NCBI GenBank assembly: GCA_944386855.1
Contig: CALXCR010000076.1
Coordinates: forward strand, 1 to 35,964
DNA length: 35,964 nucleotides
Reading direction: 5' to 3'
Source: an uncultured Oscillospiraceae bacterium
Lineage (GTDB): Bacteria; Bacillota; Clostridia; Oscillospirales; Oscillospiraceae
The notes under the pieces: model-generated
Database searches by the model: none
Told to the model about the DNA's origin: nothing
Seen by the model: the letters and a program-made list of their open reading frames with translations, nothing else
Made by a program: the position numbers and the translations under genes
Shown here: positions 25,086 to 34,144 of the stretch, one piece after another
How positions within the stretch are numbered: position 1 is the stretch's first letter
Layout: each line of letters opens with the position of its first letter

Positions 25086-26234
25086 ATGGCCGAAAAATAC
25101 GCGGTGCGCAATCTTCGCCTCTGTACAAAAGACTGTCTCTGTCTGTATGTGTGTCCTACCGGGGCTACAGATACGGAAAACAGCGTGATCGATGTAGGAA
25201 AATGCATCGGATGCGGTCGGTGCGCGGAAGCGTGTCCGTCATCCGCCATCTCCATGATGCCTGAAAAATTACCGCCGCAGCAGCACAAAGACAAGTTGGT
25301 TGTTGAGGCTATGCGTGGCCTGCTGCAAAGCAAGGCAAAAGCGGAATGCCTTTCATCACAGCTTCCCGATGCGCTCAGCGCGGCTATTGCAAAATCAAGC
25401 CGCCTTATGGCGGAGGATCTGTGCCGTGAAGCAGGTTTTATGCTTCCGCAGAGCAACAATACGAAACTTTTTCTGGAAAATATAAAAAATTATCCCGGTA
25501 TTCCGGCCGATGTTGTCGGAAATCTAGTGGATACTATAAAATTTAATGAAAGAACGGAGGAAAAAACAATGGAAAAATGGAAATGCAGCGTATGTGGCTA
25601 TATACACGAGGGGCTCATTACCCCTGATTTTAAATGCCCCGTATGTGGACAAGGTGCAGACAAGTTTGTTAAGGTCGAGGATGCGGAAACGCCGGCAAAA
25701 AATCCCTATGCCGGCACTAAGACAGAGAAAAACCTGTGGGAAGCTTTTGCCGGTGAATCACAGGCGCGCAATAAGTATACATTTTTTGCTTCTGTCGCGA
25801 AAAAAGCGGGATTTGAGCAGATCGCCGAACTGTTCCTGAAAACAGCCGCTAATGAAAAGGAAAAAGCGGAGTTTTTTTTTTTTTCTCTCGGAGAGATCGG
25901 AAACACGCCCGAGAATTTACTCCATGCCGCCGAGGGTGAAAACTATGAGTGGACAGATATGTACGACCGTATGGCACGCGAAGCGGATGAAGAGGGATTC
26001 CACGAACTGGCCGAGCAGTTCCGCGGTGTTGCCGCTATCGAAAAAACGCACGAGGAGCGCTACCGCAAGCTTCTGCACAATGTAGAAGCAAAAGAAGTAT
26101 TCGAGAAGAGCGGCGTAACCCTGTGGGAGTGCAGAAACTGCGGCCACTTGGTCATAGGTACTAAAGCGCCGGAGGTCTGCCCCGTGTGCAAGCACCCGCA
26201 GTCTTTCTTTGAGGTCCGCGCTGAGAATTATTAA
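25086..26234 (+). CDS. Ferredoxin-like domain fused in frame to rubrerythrin with two rubredoxin domains
   Basis: Peroxide-reducing non-haem iron protein fused to an iron-sulfur domain. The start is ATG 25086, 8 nt after AGGAGG. The product has 382 residues. Residues 1-55 carry an odd cluster motif (Cys13, 17, 19, 23) and a standard one (Cys40, 43, 46, 50). Residues 65-160 are helical and unknown. From Met162 a complete rubrerythrin follows: N-terminal rubredoxin (CSVCG...CPVCG), four-helix di-iron domain with [17 protein letters not shown] and [11 protein letters not shown], and C-terminal rubredoxin (CRNCG...CPVCK). The ligand position usually NEKEH reads NEKEK, so the switching histidine is Lys. 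A GGAGG sits 8 nt before Met162 (25569), so rubrerythrin could also be made alone. A run of 13 T encodes Phe263-266. Confidence 0.85.
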   Translation: MAEKYAVRNLRLCTKDCLCLYVCPTGATDTENSVIDVGKCIGCGRCAEACPSSAISMMPEKLPPQQHKDKLVVEAMRGLLQSKAKAECLSSQLPDALSAAIAKSSRLMAEDLCREAGFMLPQSNNTKLFLENIKNYPGIPADVVGNLVDTIKFNERTEEKTMEKWKCSVCGYIHEGLITPDFKCPVCGQGADKFVKVEDAETPAKNPYAGTKTEKNLWEAFAGESQARNKYTFFASVAKKAGFEQIAELFLKTAANEKEKAEFFFFSLGEIGNTPENLLHAAEGENYEWTDMYDRMAREADEEGFHELAEQFRGVAAIEKTHEERYRKLLHNVEAKEVFEKSGVTLWECRNCGHLVIGTKAPEVCPVCKHPQSFFEVRAENY

Positions 26235-26269
26235 GAGAGAAATCAAATTACTTTAAGGAGAAAACTATA

Positions 26270-26647
26270 ATGAAATCGAGATTTTATGTCTGCCGTCACT
26301 GCGGAAACTTAGTGGGAATGATCAATGACGCCGGTGTCCCAATCGTATGCTGCGGCGAAAAAATGGAGGCTCTTGAGCCTAATACCGTCGAGGCGAGCTC
26401 GGAAAAGCACCTCCCGGTTGTCACCGCGGAAGGTGATGTTTTACGCGTCAATGTCGGCAGCGCCGATCACCCGATGCTCCCGGAACATTATATCCAGTGG
26501 GTATATGTTCAGACCGAAAACGGCGGACAGCGCAAAGCGCTGAAGCCGGGATACTCTCCGAACGTTACATTCCGTCTTGATAACGACAAAGCTGTCGCTG
26601 TCTACGCCTACTGTAATCTCCATGGTCTCTGGATGACCGAGATTTAA
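26270..26647 (+). CDS. Desulfoferrodoxin-type superoxide reductase
   Basis: Reduces superoxide to hydrogen peroxide without making oxygen; the peroxide can then be taken by rubrerythrin. It has 125 residues. The N-terminal desulforedoxin centre uses Cys8, Cys11, Cys27 and Cys28. The catalytic centre uses His47, His67, His73, Cys115 and His118, with Glu45-Lys46 matching the conserved EK pair. It is the last gene of the cluster, after a normal ribosome binding site and before a terminator. Rubredoxin proteins encoded upstream are its expected electron donors. Confidence 0.95.
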   Translation: MKSRFYVCRHCGNLVGMINDAGVPIVCCGEKMEALEPNTVEASSEKHLPVVTAEGDVLRVNVGSADHPMLPEHYIQWVYVQTENGGQRKALKPGYSPNVTFRLDNDKAVAVYAYCNLHGLWMTEI

Positions 26648-26666
26648 AAGTATTAGATATAACCGT

Positions 26667-26700
26667 GCGCCTGTCGGGATATTCCGGCAGGCGCTTTTTC
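26667..26700 (+). terminator. Terminator of the oxygen-defence cluster
   Basis: GCGCCTGTCGG (26667-26677) pairs with CCGGCAGGCGC (26684-26694), one G-U pair, followed by TTTTT. Confidence 0.88.
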
Positions 26701-26731
26701 TGTTTTTCTGCTAAAACTTGCCTTCGCGCGT

Positions 26732-26760
26732 TTGAGATAAACAGCCCAATGATGTATAAT
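26732..26760 (+). promoter_or_regulatory. Promoter of the two-component system
   Basis: TTGAGA (26732-26737), 17 nt, TATAAT (26755-26760). The leader is about 95 nt long. Confidence 0.7.
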
Positions 26761-26863
26761 ATACAAAATGCTTTATAGAGGTAATGCGCGCAGCGTATAT
26801 TTAATCGTTACGCGTCTATAAAATGAGCCCGAAAAACCAGGGCGGCAGAGGTGAGAATATAAT

Positions 26864-27535
26864 ATGTACCGGATTTTAATAATTGAGGACGATGAGGGGA
26901 TAGCGTCTGCAATAGCGGCTCAGATGAAGATTTGGGAGCTTGACGCGAGATGTATCTCTGATTTTCGCAATGTTATGTCGGAATTTTCCGAATATGACCC
27001 GCACCTGATACTGCTTGATATATCGCTTCCGTTTTTTAACGGCTATTACTGGTGCAGTGAGATACGAAAAGTCTCGAAAGTGCCGATCATTTTCATATCC
27101 TCCGCCTCCGACAATATGAATATCGTTATGGCCATGAACATGGGCGCAGACGATTTTATAGCAAAGCCTTTTGACCAGAGCGTGCTTATGGCAAAGGTTC
27201 AGGCGATGCTGCGCCGGACGTATGATTTCGGTGCGGCCGTGCCGATCATTGAACATCGCGGCGCAATGCTGAGTACCGGTGACAGCACGATAACTTACGG
27301 AGACGAAGTGATTGACCTTACAAAAAACGAATACCGTATTCTGCTCGCACTTATGGAAAATAAGGGCAAGGTCGTAAGCCGTGAAAAACTGATGGAGCGT
27401 CTTTGGGAGACTGACAGCTTTGTTGACGACAACACCCTTACGGTCAATGTAAATCGCTTGCGCAAAAAGCTCGACGCGGCGGGACTGCATGATTTTATAA
27501 CCACAAAATTCGGCGTGGGCTATATCATATCCTAA
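26864..27535 (+). CDS. BceR-like OmpR-family response regulator
   Basis: 223 residues: receiver domain (about 1-115) with phospho-acceptor Asp52 in ILLDISLP, acidic residues EDD at 8-10 and the conserved Lys in AKPF. A winged-helix DNA-binding domain (about 130-223) includes LTKNEYRILLALMENKGKVV and VDDNTLTVNVNRLRKKL. The ribosome binding site is AGAGGTGAG. It is followed directly by the kinase and then the ABC transporter it should control. By analogy to BceRS it senses peptide antibiotics through the transporter. Confidence 0.92.
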   Translation: MYRILIIEDDEGIASAIAAQMKIWELDARCISDFRNVMSEFSEYDPHLILLDISLPFFNGYYWCSEIRKVSKVPIIFISSASDNMNIVMAMNMGADDFIAKPFDQSVLMAKVQAMLRRTYDFGAAVPIIEHRGAMLSTGDSTITYGDEVIDLTKNEYRILLALMENKGKVVSREKLMERLWETDSFVDDNTLTVNVNRLRKKLDAAGLHDFITTKFGVGYIIS

Positions 27536-27554
27536 TATGGGGAGTGAGAGGAAC

Positions 27555-28544
27555 ATGTCACTTTTAAAAATGTATCTTAGGCAGCGCAAAACGGCGCTTA
27601 TATTGTTTTTCCTGTTTGCACTGGTGTTTTTATTCACATTTTATCTGTACGATCTGCCTCTCGGCGCTGTCGGTTATCCCGTTTTGGTATGTGCGGTGTT
27701 TGCGTTCCTGTTCTTCATGTACGATATCGGCAGCGTAAAGAAAAAGCACGATCTGCTTGTTAAAATCAGCCGGCTGCCTGCACAGCTTATGGATCATTTT
27801 CCCGATGTGCGGTCGCAGGATGACGAAGATTATCAGGCGATTATAATGGCTCTGCGGCAGGAGCAGAGCGACCTTCGGACAAGCATGACTCTGCGCTATC
27901 AGGATATGGTGGACTATTACACTATATGGGCGCATCAGATAAAAACACCGATCGCCGCTATGCGGCTGACGCTTCAAAGCGAAGATTCCGCAATGTCTCG
28001 GCAGCTTTCGGAGGAACTCTGGCGTATAGAACAGTATGTAGAGATGGTCCTTGCGTTTCTGCGGCTTGATTCCGATTCAAAGGACTATGTTTTCAGGGAG
28101 CAGGAACTTGATCCCATAATAAAAGACGCCGTAAAAAAGCTTGCCGGTACTTTTATAAGGAAAAAACTCACGCTTAATTACGAGCCGGTGCATGCAAAAG
28201 TGCTTACAGACGAAAAATGGCTCTCGTTCGTTATCGAGCAGGTGCTGTCAAACGCACTGAAATACACAAACTCCGGCAGCATCACTGTAGGCATTGAAGA
28301 GCCTGCGACATTATATATACGCGATACGGGAATAGGCATTGCGCCGGAGGATCTCCCGCGCGTGTTTGAAAAAAGCTTTACGGGGTATAATGGGCGCAGC
28401 GATAAAAAGGCAAGCGGCATCGGACTTTATCTGTGCCGGAGAATATGCGATAACCTCGGACATAAGATATCCATAAATTCATCACTTGACAGCGGAACGA
28501 CCGTATATATACGCCTTGACCGCAAAAAACTCGATGTAGAATAA
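27555..28544 (+). CDS. BceS-like intramembrane-sensing histidine kinase
   Basis: 329 residues from ATG 27555, which lies 10 nt after GGGGAG (27539-27544); an ATG at 27537 lies before that site. Two closely spaced membrane helices (about 15-65) leave almost no outside loop, the mark of kinases that sense through a partner transporter. The phospho-acceptor is His127 in IWAHQIKTPIAAM. The ATPase domain has the N-box EQVLSNALKYT, DTGIGIAPEDLP and ASGIGLYL. The family signals through the adjacent BceAB-type permease. Confidence 0.92.
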   Translation: MSLLKMYLRQRKTALILFFLFALVFLFTFYLYDLPLGAVGYPVLVCAVFAFLFFMYDIGSVKKKHDLLVKISRLPAQLMDHFPDVRSQDDEDYQAIIMALRQEQSDLRTSMTLRYQDMVDYYTIWAHQIKTPIAAMRLTLQSEDSAMSRQLSEELWRIEQYVEMVLAFLRLDSDSKDYVFREQELDPIIKDAVKKLAGTFIRKKLTLNYEPVHAKVLTDEKWLSFVIEQVLSNALKYTNSGSITVGIEEPATLYIRDTGIGIAPEDLPRVFEKSFTGYNGRSDKKASGIGLYLCRRICDNLGHKISINSSLDSGTTVYIRLDRKKLDVE

Positions 28545-28546
28545 AC

Positions 28547-28566
28547 TTCTTACAAAAGCGTAAGAA
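28547..28566 (+). promoter_or_regulatory. Inverted repeat, probable BceR-type operator
   Basis: TTCTTAC (28547-28553) and GTAAGAA (28560-28566) flank a 6-nt centre. Read as TTACA-AAAG-CGTAA it differs by one base from the TnACA-N4-TGTnA pattern of BceR-like sites. It lies about 55 bp before the -10 at 28619. Confidence 0.55.
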
Positions 28567-28572
28567 ATAAAC

Positions 28573-28624
28573 GGGGAAATGTAAGCCAAATCGATGGCGG
28601 AGCATTTCCCCTATTTGCTACAAT
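28573..28624 (+). promoter_or_regulatory. Transporter promoter region with inverted repeat
   Basis: GGGGAAATG (28573-28581) is repeated inverted as CATTTCCCC (28603-28611). It may be the terminator of the kinase transcript or an operator. TGCTACAAT (28616-28624) is an extended -10 with no good -35, as expected for an activator-dependent promoter. Confidence 0.5.
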
Positions 28625-28656
28625 GATGTTGCAAAACAAAGGAGGCACAAATTAAT

Positions 28657-29421
28657 ATGAGTATCTTAGAAGTTGACGCAGTTCAGAAAATATACACAAC
28701 ACGCTTCGGCGGCAATCAGGTTCAGGCTCTGTCAAACGTGAGCTTCACCGTGGAGGAGGGAGAGTATGTAGCGATAATGGGAGAATCCGGCTCAGGTAAA
28801 ACTACGCTTTTAAATATCCTCGCCGCGCTTGATAAACCTACGTCCGGAAGCGTTCGCCTTGACGGGAAGGATCTTTCAAAGATAAAAGAGTCCGCCGTCG
28901 CTGTTTTCCGGCGTGAGCACTTGGGCTTTGTATTTCAAGAATTCAATCTCCTCGACACATTTTCGCTGGAGGATAATATTTATTTGCCACTGGTGCTATC
29001 GGGGAAAAAGCCGTCTGAAATGAAAAAACGTATAACTCCTATCGCGGAACAGCTAGGTATTTCAGATATCTTAAAAAAGTACCCATATGAGGTATCCGGC
29101 GGGCAGAAGCAGCGTGCCGCAGTTGCGCGGGCGCTTATCACGCATCCGAGAATCATACTGGCAGACGAGCCGACCGGTGCGCTCGACTCCAAGTCCACAG
29201 ATGAGCTTTTGAAATTGTTTGGACAGATAAATAGAAACGGGCAGACTATTTTGATGGTGACGCATTCCGTAAAAGCGGCAAGCCACGCAGGACGCGTACT
29301 ATTCATAAAAGACGGAGAGGTCTATCACCAGATCTACCGCGACACCAGCACGGAAAATGAGCTTTATCAGAAAATTTCAGATACGCTGACGATACTCGCG
29401 ACAGGCGGTGAGGCAAAATGA
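28657..29421 (+). CDS. BceA-like ABC transporter ATPase
   Basis: 254 residues. Walker A is GESGSGKT near residue 45, the signature is VSGGQKQR, and Walker B is RIILADEPTGALDS. The D-loop and switch His are in LMVTHSVKAA. It belongs to the MacB/LolD/BceA branch (KTTLLNILAALDKPTSG). It pairs with the 10-helix permease that follows and overlaps it by 4 nt. Its role is to release antimicrobial peptides from their lipid targets. The ribosome binding site is AAAGGAGG. Confidence 0.93.
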   Translation: MSILEVDAVQKIYTTRFGGNQVQALSNVSFTVEEGEYVAIMGESGSGKTTLLNILAALDKPTSGSVRLDGKDLSKIKESAVAVFRREHLGFVFQEFNLLDTFSLEDNIYLPLVLSGKKPSEMKKRITPIAEQLGISDILKKYPYEVSGGQKQRAAVARALITHPRIILADEPTGALDSKSTDELLKLFGQINRNGQTILMVTHSVKAASHAGRVLFIKDGEVYHQIYRDTSTENELYQKISDTLTILATGGEAK

Positions 29422-31475
29422 AAAAGGGGTTATACACAACTCTCGCATGGAGCGGCATAAGAAACAACAAAAAGCTGTATGTGCCGTATATTCTCACCTG
29501 TATTATAACGGTCATGATGTGCTATATCATATCATTCTTAAGCATGACGCCGACATTTGCAAATATTGCGGGAGCTAGGACGATGCAGACTTTTCTCGGC
29601 TTGGGCTTTGGAGTCATGTGCGTATTTTCACTTATTTTTCTGTTCTACACAAATTCATTTCTGATACGCCGACGCAAAAAAGAGTTCGGTCTATACAATG
29701 TCCTCGGACTGGGCAAAAGACATCTTGCAGTCGTACTTTTTATAGAGACGCTCATGATTGCGTGCATGACCATATTCGGCGGACTGGCGCTTGGCGTCTT
29801 GTTTTCGAAGTTTGCGGAGCTCTGCGCCGTAAAAATACTCGGCGGCGCGGCGACATTTGAATTTACAATAGGAGCACAGTCGCTTTACAGAACCGCCATA
29901 CTGTTTGGAATAATTTTCGCACTCATATTCCTGAACACGCTGCGGCAGGTACACCTGACAAACCCGATAGAGCTGCTGCACAGCGAAAACGTCGGTGAAA
30001 AACCGCCGAAAGCAAATTGGCTGTTGGCGCTTATCGGCGTGCTCATACTCGGCGGCGCTTATTACATGGCGGTTACGATAGAAGACCCCGTTACTGCTAT
30101 AACGCTGTTTTTCGTCGCCGTTATCATGGTCATCATCGCGACGTATATTCTGTTTATTTCAGGTTCTGTCACCCTCTGCCGTATATTGCAGAAGAACAAG
30201 AGGTTTTACTATAAGGCAAAGCACTTCGTGTCCGTCTCGTCGATGGCGTACCGTATGAAGAGAACAGGCGCAGGACTCGCCTCGATCTGCATCCTATGCA
30301 CAATGGTGCTTGTAATGATATCGTCCACTATTTGCCTTTATGTCGGCATGGAGGATAATCTTCGGAGCAGCTATCCGAGAAATATCGGTCTTGACGCCGT
30401 GACAAATGAGGTCTCTCTGCTCACCGGCGATCAGGTGGATCAGACGATCGACGTCGTGGAACAGGTAGTAGCCGAAAACGGTACTCAGCAGGAAAACATC
30501 CTGACATACGGCATGGCCACGTCACTCGGTATACTGGAGGGAAACCGCTTTGTATTCGATAACGCCGTATACGATAACAACTTGGGTGCTATGACCGACA
30601 TATGGCAAATTTATATTGTCTCCCTGTCGGACTACAACCGCCTGATGGGAACTGATGAGACATTAGGAGCAGGTGAAGCGATCATATATGTCAGCGGCGA
30701 CTGCGACTATGTGGGGAACGCTATAGATTTGGGCGCGGCGGGATCGCTCGATATCGTTAAGCGCGTAGACGGATTTGACGCATACGTCGTCGAATCGGTA
30801 CAGCTGTTCCCTATGCTCTATATTTTCGTGTCCGACCTTGACGCGGTAGTAACCCCGCTTATGGAGATTCAGACAGAGGAGGGGCTTGACCTTATGGCGC
30901 TCCACTGGTATTACGGATTCGATCTTCCGTGCGATAATGATACGCAGATAGTGATAGAAGATCAGATATACGAGCGCATGCAGACGCTCGAGCATGACGA
31001 CGATCTGTTTTCATATTTCCACGTCCTTGTGGAGGGCGTCGCATCGCATCGCGGTGATCTATACGGCACTTATGGAGGACTTCTGTTCCTCGGCGTACTG
31101 CTCGGTATGGCTTTCGTTTTCGCCGCCGTCCTTATCATATACTACCGGCAGGTTTCCGAAGGCTACGAGGACCAGTCACGCTTCGATATCATGCAGAAGG
31201 TCGGTATGACGAAAAAAGAGATAAGAAAAAGCATCGATTCTCAGATACTTATAGTATTTTTCATGCCGCTTATTGCCGCAGGCGTACATCTGGCGTTCGC
31301 GTTCCCGCTGATCAGGAAACTTCTGCTCCTCTTCAGCGTAATGAATTCACGACTCCTGATAATCGTCACGATTTGCTGCTATCTCGTTTTCGCTGTATTT
31401 TACATGATAGTTTACCGCATAACGTCGCGTTCTTACTTCTCGATAGTCAGCGGAATGCGCACCGAAAGCGCCTGA
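29418..31475 (+). CDS. BceB-like FtsX-family permease
   Basis: 685 residues with about ten membrane helices. The first FtsX-like four-helix region spans about 20-260. A large outside domain (about 330-550) lies between helices 7 and 8, and a second FtsX region closes the protein (about 555-680, with RFDIMQKVGMTKKEIRKSI in the coupling helix). The big outside domain is the peptide-sensing part in Bce-type systems. It is coupled to the ATPase by ATGA. Which antibiotic it handles cannot be read from sequence. Confidence 0.92.
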   Translation: MKKGLYTTLAWSGIRNNKKLYVPYILTCIITVMMCYIISFLSMTPTFANIAGARTMQTFLGLGFGVMCVFSLIFLFYTNSFLIRRRKKEFGLYNVLGLGKRHLAVVLFIETLMIACMTIFGGLALGVLFSKFAELCAVKILGGAATFEFTIGAQSLYRTAILFGIIFALIFLNTLRQVHLTNPIELLHSENVGEKPPKANWLLALIGVLILGGAYYMAVTIEDPVTAITLFFVAVIMVIIATYILFISGSVTLCRILQKNKRFYYKAKHFVSVSSMAYRMKRTGAGLASICILCTMVLVMISSTICLYVGMEDNLRSSYPRNIGLDAVTNEVSLLTGDQVDQTIDVVEQVVAENGTQQENILTYGMATSLGILEGNRFVFDNAVYDNNLGAMTDIWQIYIVSLSDYNRLMGTDETLGAGEAIIYVSGDCDYVGNAIDLGAAGSLDIVKRVDGFDAYVVESVQLFPMLYIFVSDLDAVVTPLMEIQTEEGLDLMALHWYYGFDLPCDNDTQIVIEDQIYERMQTLEHDDDLFSYFHVLVEGVASHRGDLYGTYGGLLFLGVLLGMAFVFAAVLIIYYRQVSEGYEDQSRFDIMQKVGMTKKEIRKSIDSQILIVFFMPLIAAGVHLAFAFPLIRKLLLLFSVMNSRLLIIVTICCYLVFAVFYMIVYRITSRSYFSIVSGMRTESA

Positions 31476-31586
31476 GCGGTAAGACACACATACAGCGACG
31501 TATATTTCCGGCGGCGCAATAGATCATTAAAGTATGCGCCGCCGGATCTTGAAAGTACCATGTCAGAATATATAGAGGTGAAAAAG

Positions 31587-31814
31587 ATGAATGGTGAATT
31601 ATGCCGTGAAACTGCGGCGTCATACAGCTCAAAGATCGAAATGGGAAATATAAAGAATATAATATGCAAAATTTTTACGCGCCTCATCTTCTGGTTAGGG
31701 GCGGTCGTTATAGCGCTTCTGGCTCTCCCGACAGGGATACTGTTTTTAATGATTTGCGGTATATGGACGGCGGTAGACAAACTTACGTCCGTCATTGGCG
31801 GGAAAACGAAATAG
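31587..31814 (+). CDS. Small membrane protein of unknown function
   Basis: 75 residues from ATG 31587, 8 nt after AGAGG (31574-31578); an ATG at 31560 has no such site. The N-terminal 25 residues are polar and soluble. Two hydrophobic segments (about 35-65) are separated by a PTG turn, and the tail is basic. No family was recognised. It lies 35 nt ahead of the transglycosylase gene, the same direction, so co-expression is likely. Confidence 0.6.
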   Translation: MNGELCRETAASYSSKIEMGNIKNIICKIFTRLIFWLGAVVIALLALPTGILFLMICGIWTAVDKLTSVIGGKTK

Positions 31815-31849
31815 TTATTTATGGCGCATCTGTAAAGGGGATAAGACTG

Positions 31850-32569
31850 GTGAAAAGGGCATTTAAATTATGTGCAAAGCTGCTCGGCGCTATCGCCGCT
31901 CTCTTACTTGTCGCAGTTTTAGGCGTAAGCGCGTTTTTCGGAGTAAAAGGATACAATATGTACAAAGACGCGGTGGAGCAGATGTCGATGGAGGAGCTTG
32001 TTGAGGATATCCGCAGCGCGGACAATTTTATCGAATACGAAGAACTGCCGGATATATACATAGACGCCGTTATATCGGCCGAGGATAAACGTTTTTTCAG
32101 CCATAACGGCGTGGATTACATAGCTATAATGCGGGCACTTATCAACGATATCAGGACCATGTCGTTTGCGGAGGGCGGAAGCACAATAACGCAGCAGCTT
32201 ATGAAAAACGAGTATTTTACACAGGAAAAAACGCTGGAGCGAAAATTTGCGGAGATTTTTGCCGCATGGGAGTTTGAGGATATTTGTGACAAAAAAGAAA
32301 TATTCGAGCTTTATGTCAATACGATTTATTTCGGCAGCGGGTATTACGGGATCTACGATGCGGCGCAGGGCTATTACGGAAAAGATCCGTCAGAACTCAC
32401 GGAATATGAGTCGATCATGCTTGCGGGACTTCCAAACGCGCCCTCAGCGTATTCGCTCGACACAAATCCTGAGCTCGCCCGGCAGCGCATGAAACAGGTG
32501 CTAAACAGAATGGTGGAATGCGAGGTACTCTCACAGACGGAGGCCGACAGCATATTCTATGCCGGATAA
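31850..32569 (+). CDS. Monofunctional peptidoglycan transglycosylase (GT51)
   Basis: Polymerises lipid II into glycan strands. The start is GTG 31850, 9 nt after AAAGGGG. The longer frame from 31664 overlaps the small membrane protein gene and its extra N-terminus is implausible. It has 239 residues: a membrane helix (about 8-32), then the GT51 domain. The catalytic Glu78 is in ISAEDKRFFSHNGVD. Other motifs are GGSTITQQLMKN, KFAEIFAAWEFE and KKEIFELYVNTIYFG. There is no transpeptidase domain, so it resembles MtgA/Mgt rather than a class A PBP. Confidence 0.92.
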   Translation: MKRAFKLCAKLLGAIAALLLVAVLGVSAFFGVKGYNMYKDAVEQMSMEELVEDIRSADNFIEYEELPDIYIDAVISAEDKRFFSHNGVDYIAIMRALINDIRTMSFAEGGSTITQQLMKNEYFTQEKTLERKFAEIFAAWEFEDICDKKEIFELYVNTIYFGSGYYGIYDAAQGYYGKDPSELTEYESIMLAGLPNAPSAYSLDTNPELARQRMKQVLNRMVECEVLSQTEADSIFYAG

Positions 32570-32838
32570 TATCGTTATCCGTTAAATATATTATATCGAA
32601 TCATAACAAAGCGGCGTCGGCCTTTCGGCTTGACGCCGCTTTGGCGTATATCCTGTCCTATATTTGCAGTAAGTACCGGTCTAAAGCCCTCAAAAATGAA
32701 TATACAAAGAATAATATTCATTTTATTCCATCTGCACTTATCGCATGATTTTACGATAGCGCGGGTTTTGTTGTGCATAATGACCGAATCGCTTTTCGTA
32801 TTATCAAATAATATGGCAAAATCAGGGTGAAGTTTGTG
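32570..32838. other. Intergenic region with no gene seen
   Basis: Contains the hairpin at 32608-32642 and otherwise AT-rich sequence. Short ORFs here overlap the hairpin and lack ribosome binding sites. Confidence 0.6.
32608..32642. terminator. Hairpin after the transglycosylase gene, probable terminator
   Basis: AAAGCGGCGTC (32608-32618) pairs exactly with GACGCCGCTTT (32632-32642). The T-run is short (TTT), so termination may be partial. Confidence 0.6.
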
Positions 32839-32867
32839 TTGACTATTCTTTTTTACGCGTGTATAAT
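32839..32867 (+). promoter_or_regulatory. Sigma-A promoter of the arg operon
   Basis: TTGACT (32839-32844), 17 nt, TATAAT (32862-32867). Confidence 0.85.
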
Positions 32868-32880
32868 AATTCGCATATAG

Positions 32881-32894
32881 TGAATATCAATTCA
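32881..32894 (+). promoter_or_regulatory. ARG box (ArgR operator)
   Basis: TGAAT-ATCA-ATTCA at 32881-32894 is a perfect dyad that fits the ArgR/AhrC box. It starts 13 nt after the -10, so bound ArgR with arginine would block early transcription of argG. Confidence 0.75.
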
Positions 32895-32918
32895 ACTGCT
32901 TTACGAGGTGCAAATAAA

Positions 32919-34142
32919 ATGAATAAAAAAGATATCAAAAAAGTTGTTCTCGCGTATTCCGGCGGGCTTGACACGTCGATCATAATCCCGTGGCTCAAAG
33001 AGAACTACAACAACTGCGAGGTCATCGCCGTATCCGGCAACGTAGGACAGAACGACGAGCTTGAGGGACTTGAAGAGAAAGCCATCAAGACAGGCGCTTC
33101 AAAGATCTACATAGAGGATCTGACGGACGAGCTGGTAAACGAGGTTATTATCCCGTCGATGAAAGCGGGCGCTGAATATGAGGATTATCTGCTCGGCACC
33201 GCGTTTGCGCGTCCTATAATTGCAAAACGCCTTACCGAGATCGCCATAGCCGAAGGCGCTGACGCAATATGCCACGGCTGCACAGGCAAGGGAAACGATC
33301 AGGTCCGTTTTGAGCTTGCAATCAAGGCATTTGCGCCGGATATGCAGATCATCGCACCGTGGCGTGAGTGGGATATCAAATCCCGCGACGAGGAAATCGA
33401 CTACGCCGAGGCTCACAATGTCCCGCTGAAGATAAACCGCGAAACAAACTATTCAAAGGATAAAAACCTCTGGCATCTGTCGCACGAGGGGCTTGACCTT
33501 GAGGACACAGGCAACGAGCCGCAGTATGAAAAAGAGGGCTTCCTCGAGATGGGTGTCTCTCCGCTCAAAGCTCCTGACGAGCCCACATATATAACGCTTG
33601 ATTTTGAACAGGGCACGCCCGTGGCTCTCAACGATGAGAAGATGAGCGCGAAGGACATCATTTTGAAGCTCAATGAGATCGGCGGTGCGAACGGCATCGG
33701 ACTTCTCGATATAGTCGAAAATCGTCTTGTCGGTATGAAATGCCGCGGTGTGTATGAGACCCCGGGCGGAACGATCCTTTATAAAGCACACAGCGTGCTT
33801 GAGTCGATATGCCTCGACAAGATGACGGCGCATAAGAAGAAAGAGCTTGCAATTACATTTGCAGAGCTCGTATACAACGGCCAGTGGTTTACGCCGCTGC
33901 GTGAGGCGCTCTCCGCTTTTGTGGATAAAACGCAGGAGAAGGTGACCGGCAAGGTTCGTCTTAAACTGTACAAGGGCAATATGATAAACGCCGGCGTTTG
34001 GAGCGATTACTCACTCTATTCAGAAGAGATTGCCACATTCGGCGAGAGCGATTACAATCAGAAGGACGCCGAGGGCTTTATTAATCTCTGGGGTCTGCCG
34101 ATCAAGGTGCAGGCAATGGTAGATGCCAAAAATAAAAAGTAA
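32919..34142 (+). CDS. argG: Argininosuccinate synthase
   Basis: Joins citrulline and aspartate with ATP to make argininosuccinate. The start is ATG 32919, after GAGGTG; the longer frame from 32859 overlaps the promoter and operator. It has 407 residues, the family norm. The PP-loop AYSGGLDTS is near the N-terminus, with [13 protein letters not shown] and APWREWDI in the middle. It is the first gene of the arg run and is controlled by the ARG box. Confidence 0.97.
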   Translation: MNKKDIKKVVLAYSGGLDTSIIIPWLKENYNNCEVIAVSGNVGQNDELEGLEEKAIKTGASKIYIEDLTDELVNEVIIPSMKAGAEYEDYLLGTAFARPIIAKRLTEIAIAEGADAICHGCTGKGNDQVRFELAIKAFAPDMQIIAPWREWDIKSRDEEIDYAEAHNVPLKINRETNYSKDKNLWHLSHEGLDLEDTGNEPQYEKEGFLEMGVSPLKAPDEPTYITLDFEQGTPVALNDEKMSAKDIILKLNEIGGANGIGLLDIVENRLVGMKCRGVYETPGGTILYKAHSVLESICLDKMTAHKKKELAITFAELVYNGQWFTPLREALSAFVDKTQEKVTGKVRLKLYKGNMINAGVWSDYSLYSEEIATFGESDYNQKDAEGFINLWGLPIKVQAMVDAKNKK

Positions 34143-34144
34143 GC

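Noticed and set aside
25872-25884. Poly-T run as a transcription terminator
   Set aside because: No stem precedes it, and it lies in the middle of a conserved rubrerythrin domain.
31664-31849. Extra N-terminus of the transglycosylase frame
   Set aside because: Overlaps the small membrane protein in another frame; the GTG at 31850 has a good ribosome binding site and directly precedes the membrane helix.
32518-32748. 76-residue plus-strand ORF after the transglycosylase
   Set aside because: Overlaps the end of the transglycosylase gene and the following hairpin; no ribosome binding site.
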